Positions 44,549 through 56,276 of a stretch of 64,000 bases of DNA are shown piece after piece. The notes beneath the pieces are model-generated. The model was not told the origin of the DNA. It saw nothing but the letters and a program-made list of their open reading frames with translations, and did not search any database. The stretch lies in contig JAHLJZ010000048.1 of assembly GCA_025602915.1 (NCBI GenBank), positions 62,001 to 126,000 of the forward strand. The letters run 5' to 3'. Position numbers and translations under genes: made by a program. Each line of letters begins with the position of its first letter. Positions within the stretch are counted from its first letter, which is position 1. The DNA is from Paraphysoderma sedebokerense. Its lineage: Eukaryota > Blastocladiomycota > Physodermatomycetes > Physodermatales > Physodermataceae.

Positions 44549-45124
44549 TTCAACAATCTTTCGTCCTTTTAATTGCGTAGAAATGATTTGCAAATGACTG
44601 TGTATAACTGGTTTATCTATCGCGAATGTTGCGTAGGCAGATAGCACACAAATTATCGCTGTAGATATTTTTCTTAAAAAGTTCCGAATTGGGCCGGTGG
44701 CGAATTCAAAAAGGAGAGGGAAAACGGGCGTCGATGGAATACAAAGAAAAAATTAAAACTTTTATGTTGACAGCATTAATTTACAATATATTACCTATCC
44801 ACAGTATTCTCAGAATGTTGTCATTTTACATGATTCAATAACTACACATAAACGTTATTTAATACTGTCAATAGTAGTTCCGCTATTGTCCATATTGCTT
44901 TAGCTTTATCTAATTTGATATCGCCAAAGCAGAAGAATGTAAACTAAAAATATAGCGACATCATTGCAATTTTGCCGACTTAAAATTTAAAAATATTTTG
45001 AAATCGTTCAATCTTTCGTTCCTCCATCCGCGACTCGCATTCGAACAAATCTTGAACCATTCTCATATCACTGATATAATCCTCGTTCCGCACAAAGGAT
45101 TCAAGGAGTGAGAGGAACAGGAAA
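44549..45124. promoter_or_regulatory. shared divergent promoter region (oxidoreductase / golgin)
   Basis: This 576-base AT-rich stretch separates the two divergent start codons and should contain both promoters. No clear TATA box or repeat motif is seen. Confidence 0.45.
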
Positions 45125-48100
45125 ATGTCATCATGGTTTGATCCTTCAAAACTAACAGAACTCTCCGCAAACCTCCAAGCCCACATTCCCGTAAACTCAA
45201 TCACCGACAAACTTTCCTCGCTTGCCAATGAAGTATTTGTCGAGAATGCAGACGAGGAATTGAGTTATGACGAATTGATTGCAAAATGTAGAAAATTGGA
45301 AGAAGACAATAATCAATTGAGGGAACAGGTTGTGATTTCAATTGAACCAAATATGCTAAATATTTACTTTCGGACTTGTGATTGTACTCGACGACTAAAT
45401 TTTGGTGCTAACAACCTTTTGATTATTATCTGATTATTCCTTCAAAACAAAACATGATACCCCGTATATATCCAATAGGCAACGTCGAGTAAACAGAAAT
45501 TACAAGAATATCTCTCTTCAACTTCGTCGTTCGTCAATGAACCTGATCTAATCTCGGCTGCACCTGCCACCCCCTCAGTCTCATCAGTCGAAAGCGAGCA
45601 TGACAAAACCTTAATCAATCAGTTGCAACACCAACTCAGAGAATATGTCGAAAGAGAAAAGCAATGGAAACAACAGGAAGCTGTCGCACCGTCTTCTACC
45701 CAGTCGGCCGAAGTGGAATCCCTCAAGTCCCAGTTGTCACAGTTAAACTCTAAACTCATCACCGCGGGAACCAAATTAAAGTCACTTTACGAAGAAAACA
45801 TTCGGCTTTCAAATGAATTTGCTAGAAAGAATGAGTCATTTGCGAAGAAGGAAAAGGATTTGGAAAGTCATATTGAGTTGCTAGCGAATGAATGTCAAGT
45901 CTCTGTTGAAAAAATTCAGCTGCTGGAAAACGAGAAAAAAGTTTTGATTGAGACGCAGAAACAACAAGAGCTAGAATTCGAAAAACGAATGCAGAAAGAA
46001 AGAGAGTTATTAGTCCATTTGGACAGATCAAAGAGTGAAAATGAAGCGCTACTGAAACGACTGGCAGAGCTGCAAAGCGAGCGCTCGGTTGGCAACAACA
46101 CGGTGCAATCGTTGACGAAAGAGTTGGAAGAATTGAAAATCAATTATCAGACACTGCAACAGCAAAGATCAGCCGACTCGTCGACTACCAATCAACCCTT
46201 AAACCAACCCGATCTAACGCATCAGCTCGAACTTGAGAAAGCAAAACTAAACACTGAACTCGAACAAAAATACTCTGTTCAGTTATCTGAGCTGAATTCT
46301 TATATTTCTACCCTTGTCGCAGAAAACTCGGACTTGAAATCTCAACTAGCCAAGTCTACATCTGCAGATCCCGGTTTTAACTCTCAAGCTCCGTCGGCAT
46401 CAATCGTTTCAGCTCTCGAACAGTCTGCACAAAATCAGCAGTTTGATGATAGAACTGCCTCATTGCAGTCCGAACTGGATGCATCCCAAGCTGAGAAACA
46501 AAGATTAACAATGGAATTGAAAATTTTGGGAGAGAGAATTTTGCAGTCTGAGAAGGAAGCACTAGAGCTTAAAAGCAAGAATGGTGCAGATAACCAGGTG
46601 AACTTGGAAGCTCATTTAGAAGAAGCGAAGACGCTGAAAGAGACAGTTGCAAGGTTGGAAAGTAAAAATCAAAAACTACGATCCGAGATCCACGAATTGC
46701 GAAAATCTGAATCCCAGAGTATACAAGGTAATAGGTCACTCTTTCATGTTTTCGTTCTTCAGATCCATGCATTCTTTATTCTTATTGATTCGCGTTTCCT
46801 ACTAACGCCATTCTCTTTTAATAATAGCATCTGAACTAAATATATGGCGCGAGACGGTGAAAAAGTTGGAAGACGAAAATCAGAAATTGCGTAATGATCA
46901 GAATGAAGTGCACGGTATGTTAACATGCTATTGTTCACCATACACTTGGCGTCCCTTGCAACTTTGTCTAACTGTGTTCATTAGTTTCTGAAGTGACACG
47001 GTTACAAAATACACTTCAAAAAATTGAAGGAGAAAATGAAAAGTTGCGTGTTGAGCTTCAACAGCTCAGTGATAGTGCTAAGCAATCGGACCTAAAACCT
47101 GCTATTGGTAATGGTAAACGCAGAACCTGCTTTCAATTCTCAATTTCCATATTCATAGCGAAGTCAGAACTTTAATCATTTTCTGTCTATACCATAGAAA
47201 CTTCCGAAGCGATGATCAACTTATTACTGAGATGGATACAAAACCTGGATTCAACTGAACCCGGGGATAGTGTGGATTCTGGAGTTGATGGAGTTGAACC
47301 GATACCAGAAGACTTACAATCCCGACTCAAGGAATTCCAAAACAAAGTGAAATCAAAATATAACGTCGAAAAAGACAATTTTAATAAAGAGATCGAGAGG
47401 GTTAAATCAGGTTTGTGCTTTCTTCAGTCTCAATAAATTTGTCGGGTTTGATTGATGTTATTTCCTGCCTCGTTTCTCACAGATCACGAACAAGCAAGGA
47501 AGACTCTCGTTGAAGAATTGGAGGAGGTTAAATCAGAAAGAGATAAATTAAATTCTGATTATCAATTGTTGCTGGAAAAACTTACCATCATGAAGAATAA
47601 TTTGGCCCCAAAATTACAAGCTGATATGGTTTGTCTTGAATTTATTTGATTGTACTTATAGTTGGGTTCGCACTTGGAAACGACCAATTCTGATTATATA
47701 ATGCTCCACTTGTTTGTTCGAATCGTTGGATAGGGTGATTTAAAGCAACTCCGTCAAACCGTAGCAACATTACAAACCGAAAACTCACAACTGCTGAATG
47801 CTATATCTACATTGAAGACACAATTGCTCACTACAGAAACCGCAAATTCTACTCTCACGTCACAACTATCTCAATTAGCATCCCAGAATTCAAAATCTCA
47901 ATCAGAAATAGAGAGATTAAAATCATACTTGCTTGAAACTGAAGAAAATTATTCTGCTGAAATATTAAACCTGGAGTCTCAATTACAAGAATCAGCAACT
48001 AGAGTTAACGAAAGTAACAAAAAGGTGGAAGAGGTATTTGCCCTGCTGCAAATGGAGAGACAAAAAGTCCTAGATGGAGAAATCAGAGCCGCTGAAATCG

Positions 48101-49267
48101 AAAGAGAAATGGAAAAATTAAAAAGCATAGCGGAGAAATGGAAAATAGACGGCGAGAAGTGGAAGGGACAGGTTGAAAGGTTACAAGGGGCGTTGGATAG
48201 TTTGGGTCAGAGTATGTCCCATTTCAATTTACCAGATGAAAAAATGTATTGTCTAACTGTATACTCTTGCCTTTTTCTCCTATCACTCGACCATCTTCCT
48301 CAATTTCACCGTATAGTGAAAGATTCAGAAATTGAATACGCTGTCTCAAACACGAAGAAACAGCTGACCGAGAGTTTAAAGGAACTGGAGAATTGGAAAT
48401 CGAAGGTAACATCTCTTGAGGTACGTGTGAAAAAAGTTAACTCTTTCGCTTCCCTCCTTAACTGTCCCTAACTTCTGGATTCTCGAATACATTTCTCACT
48501 CCAGTCTCAACTATCAACACTACAAACCCTGTCTCATCAGACAACACAACTCGAGTCACAATTATCCGAAAAAGAACTAACCATAAGTAAATTAAAGTAT
48601 GAGATCAAAATATTAACAGACCACTTAAACGAAGCTATGAAAAAAATGAACAAAAAAGTCGAAGACGATGGAAATGTGGATCGGTTAGTCTCTATTTCCT
48701 CTTCCCTGTGCCAACTTCTTTAATCATGTTGGTTTGACTTATTATTTTCTTCATTCATTAAAACGTCAAACATGGTAATTTACCAATCACAGTCAAGTCG
48801 TTTCAAACGTTTTGGTCTCCTTTTGTTCTGCCAAACCTGGTGATGCAAAGAAATTTGAAATGTTACAGTTGTTAGCTAGTCTTTTGCAGTTCACAGAAGA
48901 ACAAAAATATTTGGTTTGTCTCTTACTATCATATTGTATAAAGCCAGTAGTATTGATTTTTGCAACTTAGGTTGGTTTGCTACGGCAACCATCAAATCTT
49001 AAACGAACACCGACTGCCAATTCCATCGTTTCTCCAGATGGGGGAACCCAGTCTGTGGAGAGTGAAGCTATGAAGGAGGTATATATCCTTGTGTCCTCTT
49101 CCTTTCATTTTGCATTGGCATTTGTCTTTTCTCTTCAGATCCTCAGATAACGACTTATATGTCGCAACGCGGAAATGACTTATTCATTGATTATCAAATA
49201 GGGCTTCACGGATCGGTGGATATCATTTTTGTTGGCTGAGAGCGATACCAAACAAAATCCAAAGTAA
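45125..49267 (+). CDS. GRAB-domain golgin (Rud3/GMAP-210-like coiled-coil protein)
   Basis: This encodes about 1027 aa from twelve exons: 45125-45328, 45479-46727, 46828-46914, 46985-47113, 47198-47410, 47483-47628, 47734-48211, 48317-48420, 48505-48683, 48793-48913, 48971-49078, 49202-49267. Most of the protein is heptad-patterned coiled coil rich in Glu, Lys, Gln and Leu. Near the C terminus NVLVSFCSAKPGDAKKFEML and LLQFTEEQKYLVGLLR match the GRAB (GRIP-related Arf-binding) domain that binds Arf1-GTP at the cis-Golgi in Rud3 and GMAP-210. The N terminus MSSWFDPSKLTELSANLQAH is amphipathic and could bind curved membranes. It therefore likely tethers vesicles at the Golgi. Two in-frame donors six bases apart end exon 4 (47108 or 47114). 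Confidence 0.88.
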
Positions 49268-49719
49268 CAAAACAATTCTCCTTAAATTCGCAGACTTTGG
49301 ACTTTCTGTTACATATTGTGATTCTTCATTGTTCTACGCTTATCATTCATTGTATAATAGCCATATTTATTCGTAATCAAAAAAAGTACCCTAGATTGTT
49401 TTGGCAAAAACCAATGGAAATAAAGCTCATTATTAGACTTGATTGAAAGAATGCAATTCCACTCTCATGTATACTGTCATCGTTACTGATTCGAACTAAA
49501 ATGAAGCTTTTCGTTCACATAGTACGAGTCGGCATTCTCATGATTATTCTGCGACGAGCCAAAGTCAAATCAGCAAAAGAAAGGCAATTTCTTTCATGCA
49601 TGACTATTTTACACCATCGCCTTCGTTCAGAATTTCTTAACAGTTCCGGGTATGGAAATCAACGAAGAGTTCCTCGTTGCTCCACAGATATAAACAGCTT
49701 TATTACGGATTCCATTTCA
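49268..49719. other. convergent intergenic region, golgin / dymeclin
   Basis: This holds only the two 3' flanks. A 77-codon frame at 49501-49734 overlaps the dymeclin 3' end and shows no domain. Confidence 0.6.
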
Positions 49720-52700
49720 TTACATCAATTTTGAACGAAAGAGGTCAGCGATATACTGTTCCAGGAATGAATTAGTCGAATTACTTTTGTCTATCGAGCT
49801 CATTGAAGCTGATTTGTCTTCGGCTGGTGCCGGTACAGGTATTTCATTATATTCAATGTAGTCATATTTTCGTACAATTGTTTGCAATGGTTGAATGTCC
49901 TAATTATGATGTGGCCGGAATGATAATCAGCGAATGTAAATAAGCTGTGGCAGTTTCTTTAATGAATAGATTTAAGAAACGACGTACGATGTTATCAGGC
50001 AGTACGAACTTGAAAACGTTTCCGGTCCCTCTTACTGATCCATTCACTACTGTCTCTAGGATAGCAACGACTTGATCCGGGGAAGTGAGAGCGAAATAAG
50101 ACCGATCCAAATGTGAATTCTTTGTGGGTTCGGGTATCGACTCGGATGCGCCAATGGTGCTGGACGGGTTTAATTTTTGTATTATTTGGTCTAAAAACTA
50201 TATGGATAGGTTTCAATAATGGTAATTTATGGCAGATAATTGAACAAATAAGCACGGATTTGAAATAATGTCAACTTTCCATGCCTATAATAGGTGACTT
50301 GAGAAATGTGAACAAACCTCAATAATAATCGACGTAAGGACTTGCCATTTCATTTCGTGCTTATGTCCTATGTCTTCGACATTGGAGACTTTGCACCTTT
50401 CCTTATTTTGCCCAGCTGTGTCTTTATTCACTGCCGTTCGTTCCTGCTTTTTCCGGCCACCAATCTCTCCTTTATCGTGACATATGTTTTTGAGAATCCA
50501 ATGAAACAATTCCATCTTCACTAGACAAACATGTATCAATGGAATATTCCATTTCTTTAATGTAGTTATTAACGTATTCACACTTGGTTTTCTTACGTAA
50601 CGGGACTCCTGAACTCTGTCGCTTGATTTTACAGGGTTATTGGAATATTCAGGCGGAGTAGGGAGAATAGAGGACTGAGACGAATAAGAGAAGGAGAATG
50701 AAGAAGGCGAGGAAGATGAGGAGGAACCAAACAGCATAATAAATATGGTATCAAGAAGGAAGGAAATCAGATTTCTATATATGTTCAAATCATGAATTTC
50801 GTTGATATTTGAGGTCGAAGTGTTGGTTGATGGATGGATTCCGGATGAATGCAGCTTGTTAACGGAAGTAATTATTGATAGATCCGTCAGCGATGTGTTA
50901 GCAGAAGATGAAGGTGTGGGAGAGACTGATGTCGCAGGAGAAGAAGATCGTTGCAATGATGAAGATGATGTGGATGATATGACGAGACGGGAATACCGCT
51001 TGCAAAAGAATTCGAATAGACTAAGAAGTATTGAACAAACGATAAACAATTAATCGATTCCGCAATCTCATCGAGAAGCAGGTAATAGAAAAATAGACGG
51101 AGAGTGACTTGACAAACCTCAGAATCTTTTCCATAACTTCCCCGCTTACTGGGATTTCCCTTAAATTAGTCACCAACGCGACGACGACGTCGTGTATGTT
51201 TTGATCTCGCCATTTTCCCAAATTAACACTCAGCACTTTAATCACAACACCGACCCATACAGAGATTAAACTTGGTTGACTATATCGACGATCGGGGTAC
51301 CATAGGGGAGTGGAAGGAAGGGTAATATCTTTAAGGGAGTGGAGGTAGGATGTATCAGTAGAGAGAGAGAGCAGCAAACAAAGGGTTATAAGGGTATGTG
51401 ATGTTGGCTGAGACGGCCGACTTGCTTCGGAAGATGACTTGTTTGAAGTTGAGGCAAGAGAACTGGAGAGTAGTTGGAGCAGCGGGAGGAGCTAAAGAAA
51501 TGTTATAAATAACCATGCATGTTTCGAAAATGAAACAGAATACCGAAGCAAGGTTAATGTTTCAGATAACAGAACGATAGATAACAGTGTGCTTGATAAA
51601 GACATGTATATCTACCAAAGTATCGGGGTCAGTTCTTGACAAAGCGTAATTCCTGAATCCGGAGTTTCGAAGTAGAAATAAATAAAGGAGAAGTGTGCAT
51701 TCTTCGTACTGTATTTTTCTGCTCGACAATTGAACAGATGACACAAATGAAACGGTTAGCACAGCGAGGTGAAATATAGCAATAAGAAAAACATGAGACG
51801 CACCGTATCATTTCTTCAAACAACTTTTTGAAGGACAATTCTATTGAATTGCTTCTGTTGGCACGCCCTTTTAAACCACGATAATTTGTCAACGAAGGTG
51901 CTGCTATTAATATCAAATTATCTAGTTCGCTTGCGTTCCCTGAGTGGTCTAACAACGGCGAAGCCCAACACAAAGATCCAAAGATGAAATAGACATCTTA
52001 CCATTCGAATCGACTATCTGTCTGAGCACCTCATCAAATACACTTATCTTCGCCACAACCTTGCGAGCCATCTCGATATCATGTTCTATGTGTACTTCAA
52101 AGTCATTTGAGGGAATATCGAATCCATTTTCGGAATACAATTCGACTCTCCCAAAATGAGGACAACATACTAATCCTGCAAACAGCACAATACTATGACT
52201 AGATATACTTGAGAGTTCAGATGACTCGGCCGGTTGAGGAGAAGAAAAAAGGTAATTATAGGTTGACAGTATGAGTCCTTTGTTGGCGTAAGAGAGAGGC
52301 GAATAACAGTTTACATTAGAAGTTATCAAGGTGAAGATGCAATGGAACAGCGATAAAGGAAGCAGAGTGTAATAAAAAGACATACCAGTATACTCGGTCG
52401 GTTGAGAAACACATTCCACAAAATTGTTTAAAAGGGTACGTAGCAGGGGACGAATATATACACTACATAGAGGGAGATCAATATTTTTATTAACGTATAC
52501 CAAAATTTATATACGAATTATGCCGAAACAACCGAATATACAGGCAAGAAACAAGAACATAGAAATACCTTAGGTTTGACAACCAGACGTTAAAGAATAA
52601 GATTGAACCGGGCCCTCTCACTTCAGTGTGGTTAAAGTTCGTATTATTAGGTGACGAGGAAACGTTTATACACGGCGGAGGTGGTAAGAAAAGAATCATC

Positions 52701-53901
52701 AAAGTTTTTAGGATTTGAAGATACAATTCGTAGTTCTCGGCATTCCTAAGTTGGTAAAATCACAAGGTAGGAATGTCAATCGTGAATCCAAGATAGACAA
52801 CAGAGCGCAACACAAAAGTGAAATAGAAACATTACATCGGGGGAAGATGGATAACAAGATCGAATAGAGTTTCGAGGAAAAGATATACAGGCGGATCTAA
52901 AAGTCGTACGAGATTAGACGCTTCACACGAACGCATATATCGCATTGGCGAATGTAATCATCACACATGCTAATAGAAGTTGAGCAAACATCCAAAATTC
53001 AAAATGTTGGAACTCACATTGGCCCTCAGCTTCTCGAGTTTTGTCGATTTTTCCATCTTTCAGCTTTGGCTCCTTATCCTCAAAAGTCGCGTCACTTTTG
53101 TTTAAGTCAACGTCGCCGGAAAGCCCATCGAAGAATATTTTCAGTCTGGTAGGAGATACTATGTGAATGAGTTGCTCGAGAAATAGCCGGATTGTCACTA
53201 TGAGGTTATAAATTTCGAAAGGGAGCTCGCTGTGGGAGTGTCGAAGTGCGTGATGTGACGAATAAAAATGGAATAGTTAGATCATGAACCAACAACAAAA
53301 TTCCATGGTCTGAAAGATCAATAACAGAATAATGTGAACAGATGATAAGTACTTCTGATAATGATTTGACCTATGGGGCGATACAGCAATCAAAAATAAA
53401 TGAACGAGGTAGTTGAAATTTCTGGTCGTGGGGTTGTTCTTCACTGTCATGACGAAGTTCAATGAAGTAAAATCCATAATCTTTTAGAATACACAAAGAC
53501 AGCCCTAATCGATATATCATTACCAACCTAATTGCTTGGATAAGTTTGCCACGGAAATCTTGAGTCTCGCTATGTCGGCGCTGTGGTTTAACAAACATGA
53601 TTGAACAAAGCGAAAGGTGAGATGCCAAAGTCCATAAACGACGCTAAAGTGAGTTGAGAGAGATTAATCGAATTGAATACCTTTTCGTGGGAAAAACCAA
53701 CTTTTGAGGAGAAAAGATTCGGCGGAAAGAATGATGACGCTCGCTCCGAGTATCGCAAAGGGTCGACGACGAAGCGATGAGAGCTAAAAGAGTCGGAATG
53801 TCCTCATCATCGCTACCGTTGTCGTCATCATCGTCGTCATTATTGCTCTTGTGAATGTCGCTGTGGTCATTATAGTCCAAAGAAGGGGAGAATATGTTCA
53901 T
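49720..53901 (-). CDS. DYM: dymeclin
   Basis: This dymeclin homologue of about 984 aa is built from 14 exons: 49720-49899, 49988-50197, 50318-51020, 51118-51491, 51616-51718, 51804-51948, 52002-52175, 52386-52462, 52569-52745, 52836-52920, 53018-53229, 53290-53480, 53524-53643, 53698-53901. Family landmarks include VKNNPTTRNFNYLVHLFL, YIRPLLRTLLNNF, TLLLYLFLLRN with YALSRTDPDTL, LLLSLSTDTSYLHSLKDI, and VVVALVTNLREI. The protein is about 300 residues longer than human dymeclin because of Ser-rich inserts (exon 50318-51020) and an Asp-rich N terminus. Dymeclin is a peripheral Golgi protein needed for Golgi organisation and traffic. The 52176-52385 intron is uncertain: the frame stays open through it, and an acceptor at 52277 would also work. 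The first two exons are the weakest part. The start is the first ATG; an upstream start is possible. Confidence 0.88.
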
Positions 53902-55283
53902 CTTTAGCAAAGATACGTAAATGGACGAAATGCGAATTAAAAATGATTCCACGACCAAATCTTTATTCCCTGATATATTTGGAGTTTACATTTTTTACTT
54001 GAGAAGAAATTTAGACTCAAGGTTGTTGATTATAAGTGCATTATTCAAAATGTGCAGACTGTAGACTGTACATTATGGATATTAGCAAAGGATGCAGAAT
54101 TGATATTCTACTTAAAGGCTCCAACAGATTCGTTTACCTTAAAACTTATTGGGAAAAAAAGAGCAGCGACGCTCCACAAATTAATTTTTCTGTACAATTG
54201 CATTTATGTGGGTACAGCATTTGTATCCATAAAAACAATCAAATCAGGTAGAATACGAAGTCCTCAAAATATTTGGAGTCTTTTTCATCCGTTGACCTAT
54301 TGCGTTTCTTGCGCTATCGCTTTTTATTTTTCCTTTTCTTGCGGCTTACTCTAACCGGTTGGTGATTCTTTGCATTTATCAAACACAATCTCCTCCTTCT
54401 GAGGAATCAAGCGACGATGAAACTGAGGAAAGTCAACAACGTAACATCAGCAGTCTGTAACGCAGGGAGCGCCATGTAGCGGACACCCATTAGAAGAGTT
54501 TCTGTCTTGGCATCTACTCATTTGAGTACTAGGCACGATTACGTGAAAGTCTCGCACGGATTTATACAGCGATTTATGGCAGAGAGCGAAATTGCTTCGA
54601 TGCGGTCAAAACATAAATGCAGCATCGATAATAAATGTAGATACCTCGTACGTCTTGCTCTTTCATTTACGTTCATTCTTTAGACTTGATGATTGGTATC
54701 GGGCAAAAGAGATTGGGCCTTACGATCATTTCGAATTACCAAAAATCTGTGATCAAAATCGCAGCAATTGGGATCACCTTTCACATGATATCTGACAAGA
54801 AAGCGCAGCAATAACAAATTTTGACCCGTTATCATATGTGTCTGATGGTAAGTCAGTAAATTCAAGTAGTGAACCGTCTGAGCTCATCTGAATAATCATT
54901 GCGGATTTCTGCTGTGCGATTGTGAACATAACCAATAATCTGCTGGTTTGTATATCGTATAGTTATCGGAATACGCTAAAGCGGTGTAGATCCATTGATA
55001 ATAATACTTTGCAGAAATTATTACGTATGATTGAGGCGATTATGTTTGAAAGACCATTAAGAAAATCAATTTAAACTTCATGCGTTATTGATGCAACGCT
55101 TTGTATTAATACGTAAGCCTACGCGTTGCAGGTTTAAATCCATTAAAATCCGGGTTTATTTTTAGAATGCCGAGAATGGGTATAAAAAGAAATGCTTTCC
55201 TATATTTTAAACTATTAAATTCATCATCAAAATACATCTTATTATCAATCAATCAATCACTCTACACAAATTCTTACATCAAA
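53902..55283. other. intergenic region between dymeclin and secreted protein
   Basis: This is 1.4 kb without a supported gene. An open frame at 54052-54354 (100 codons, no ATG) is rich in aromatic and hydrophobic residues at its end and could be a relic exon. The conserved promoter block of the secreted-protein gene lies at 55152-55188. Confidence 0.5.
55152..55188 (+). promoter_or_regulatory. TATA-containing promoter block shared with a paralogue
   Basis: The block has TTTATTTTTAG, then GAATGC, GAATGG and TATAAAA, about 100 bases before the ATG. The same elements in the same order occur at 63851-63884, before the paralogous gene that begins at 63967. Confidence 0.6.
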
Positions 55284-55685
55284 ATGCTTGCTAAAACCAT
55301 CGCTACTCTTACTTTCGCCCTCTTGGCTTCTTCTGCCACCGCGTTCCCTCAAAGCGCTACACCAGCACCTCAAATTCAAGATCTTGGTAATGGCTGCTTC
55401 AGTGTTACTTTTAAATCCGGTGGTAGCTCCTCCAGTTCAAGAGTTTGTGGGCCTCCCGGATCTGGAGCTCCTCAAATAACAGATCAAGGCAATGGTTGTT
55501 TCTCAGTTGTCCTGGGTGGATCCACTTCCAGCGTATGCGCCAGCTCTTCTGGTGGAAGTCCGTCGTCTTCTACCGTTATACGCCCATTTTCAGCAACCGG
55601 CAATAATGCCGTCAATAGAATTTCACATGACACCAACAGTTCTCCAGCTTCTGTCAGACATGGCTCTTCCAACAACAGAGCCTAA
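55284..55685 (+). CDS. small secreted protein with two internal repeats
   Basis: This is an intronless 133-aa protein. A signal peptide (MLAKTIATLTFALLASSATA) is followed by two copies of a module of about 30-34 residues: APQIQDLGNGCFSVTFKSGG and APQITDQGNGCFSVVLGGST, each with two Cys separated by about 14-18 residues. A Ser/Thr/Asn-rich tail follows. There is no GPI-like hydrophobic end. The function is unknown; a cell-wall or extracellular role is inferred from the signal peptide and composition. A paralogue starts at 63967. An in-frame upstream ATG (55167) overlaps the TATA region and would disrupt the signal peptide, so it was not used. Confidence 0.8.
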   Translation: MLAKTIATLTFALLASSATAFPQSATPAPQIQDLGNGCFSVTFKSGGSSSSSRVCGPPGSGAPQITDQGNGCFSVVLGGSTSSVCASSSGGSPSSSTVIRPFSATGNNAVNRISHDTNSSPASVRHGSSNNRA

Positions 55686-56276
55686 TTTAATTTCTTGGCC
55701 CTTTAAGCGGATGTAGATTCTTGAATTGTAAAACGGAGGAGAGTTGAGATAGTGACTGGTCAGATTGCAGCGCATCTACGTCCATTAGCATACTCTGTAC
55801 CATTTTCTCTTGATTCTACAACTGTACTTTTGTTCCATATTTTGTATATTGTATAGTTATCATATCGCAAGAATTGAGCCGCTCAATGAACCATTCAAAT
55901 TATTGCAGTATTATAAAATTGATTTCCCCTAATTGCATCTGTTCCCGACTGTCCTTAAATTAAGCATATTTGATTATTTCCCTTTATAGGGCATTTTTAT
56001 TTTTGATATAGCCAAAGTTTGAGCTTTGATATGAAGTGATCACAACAGGAACAACATTCGGCAATTGGGCGATTACCGTTACATCATATGCATATATGCA
56101 ATTTCGAAAGACAATCATTATTGTATTTTATTTTGCCGTTACCGCTATATTCAAAAACGCACTTCGGAAAAATGATTTTACTGGGTGGTTCCATTTCTAG
56201 CCTCTGGTGCAAGTTGATCTTCCTCGGTGAATTTCGACCGGAACTCAATTTTCAAGTACATTTAAAAGTATTCATT
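55686..56276. other. convergent intergenic region
   Basis: This holds the 3' flanks of the secreted-protein gene and of the first membrane-protein gene. Nothing else is seen. Confidence 0.6.

Noticed and set aside
53524-53643. Alternative frame in a dymeclin exon reading YGLWHLTFRFVQSCLLNHSAD
   Set aside because: It looks coding, but its phase does not connect to the conserved VKNNPTTRNF exon; the frame RLWTLASHLSL does, using GTAATG at 53523.
53815-53845. Simple GAT/GTC repeat as a regulatory or structural repeat
   Set aside because: It is the coding sequence of an Asp run at the dymeclin N terminus.
54052-54354. Hydrophobic 100-codon frame as a gene
   Set aside because: It has no ATG and no convincing splice acceptor or neighbouring exon, and it matches nothing else in the window.
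55131-55141. B-box-like GGTTTAAATCC suggesting a tRNA gene
   Set aside because: No A box at the right distance and no acceptor or anticodon stems can be folded around it.
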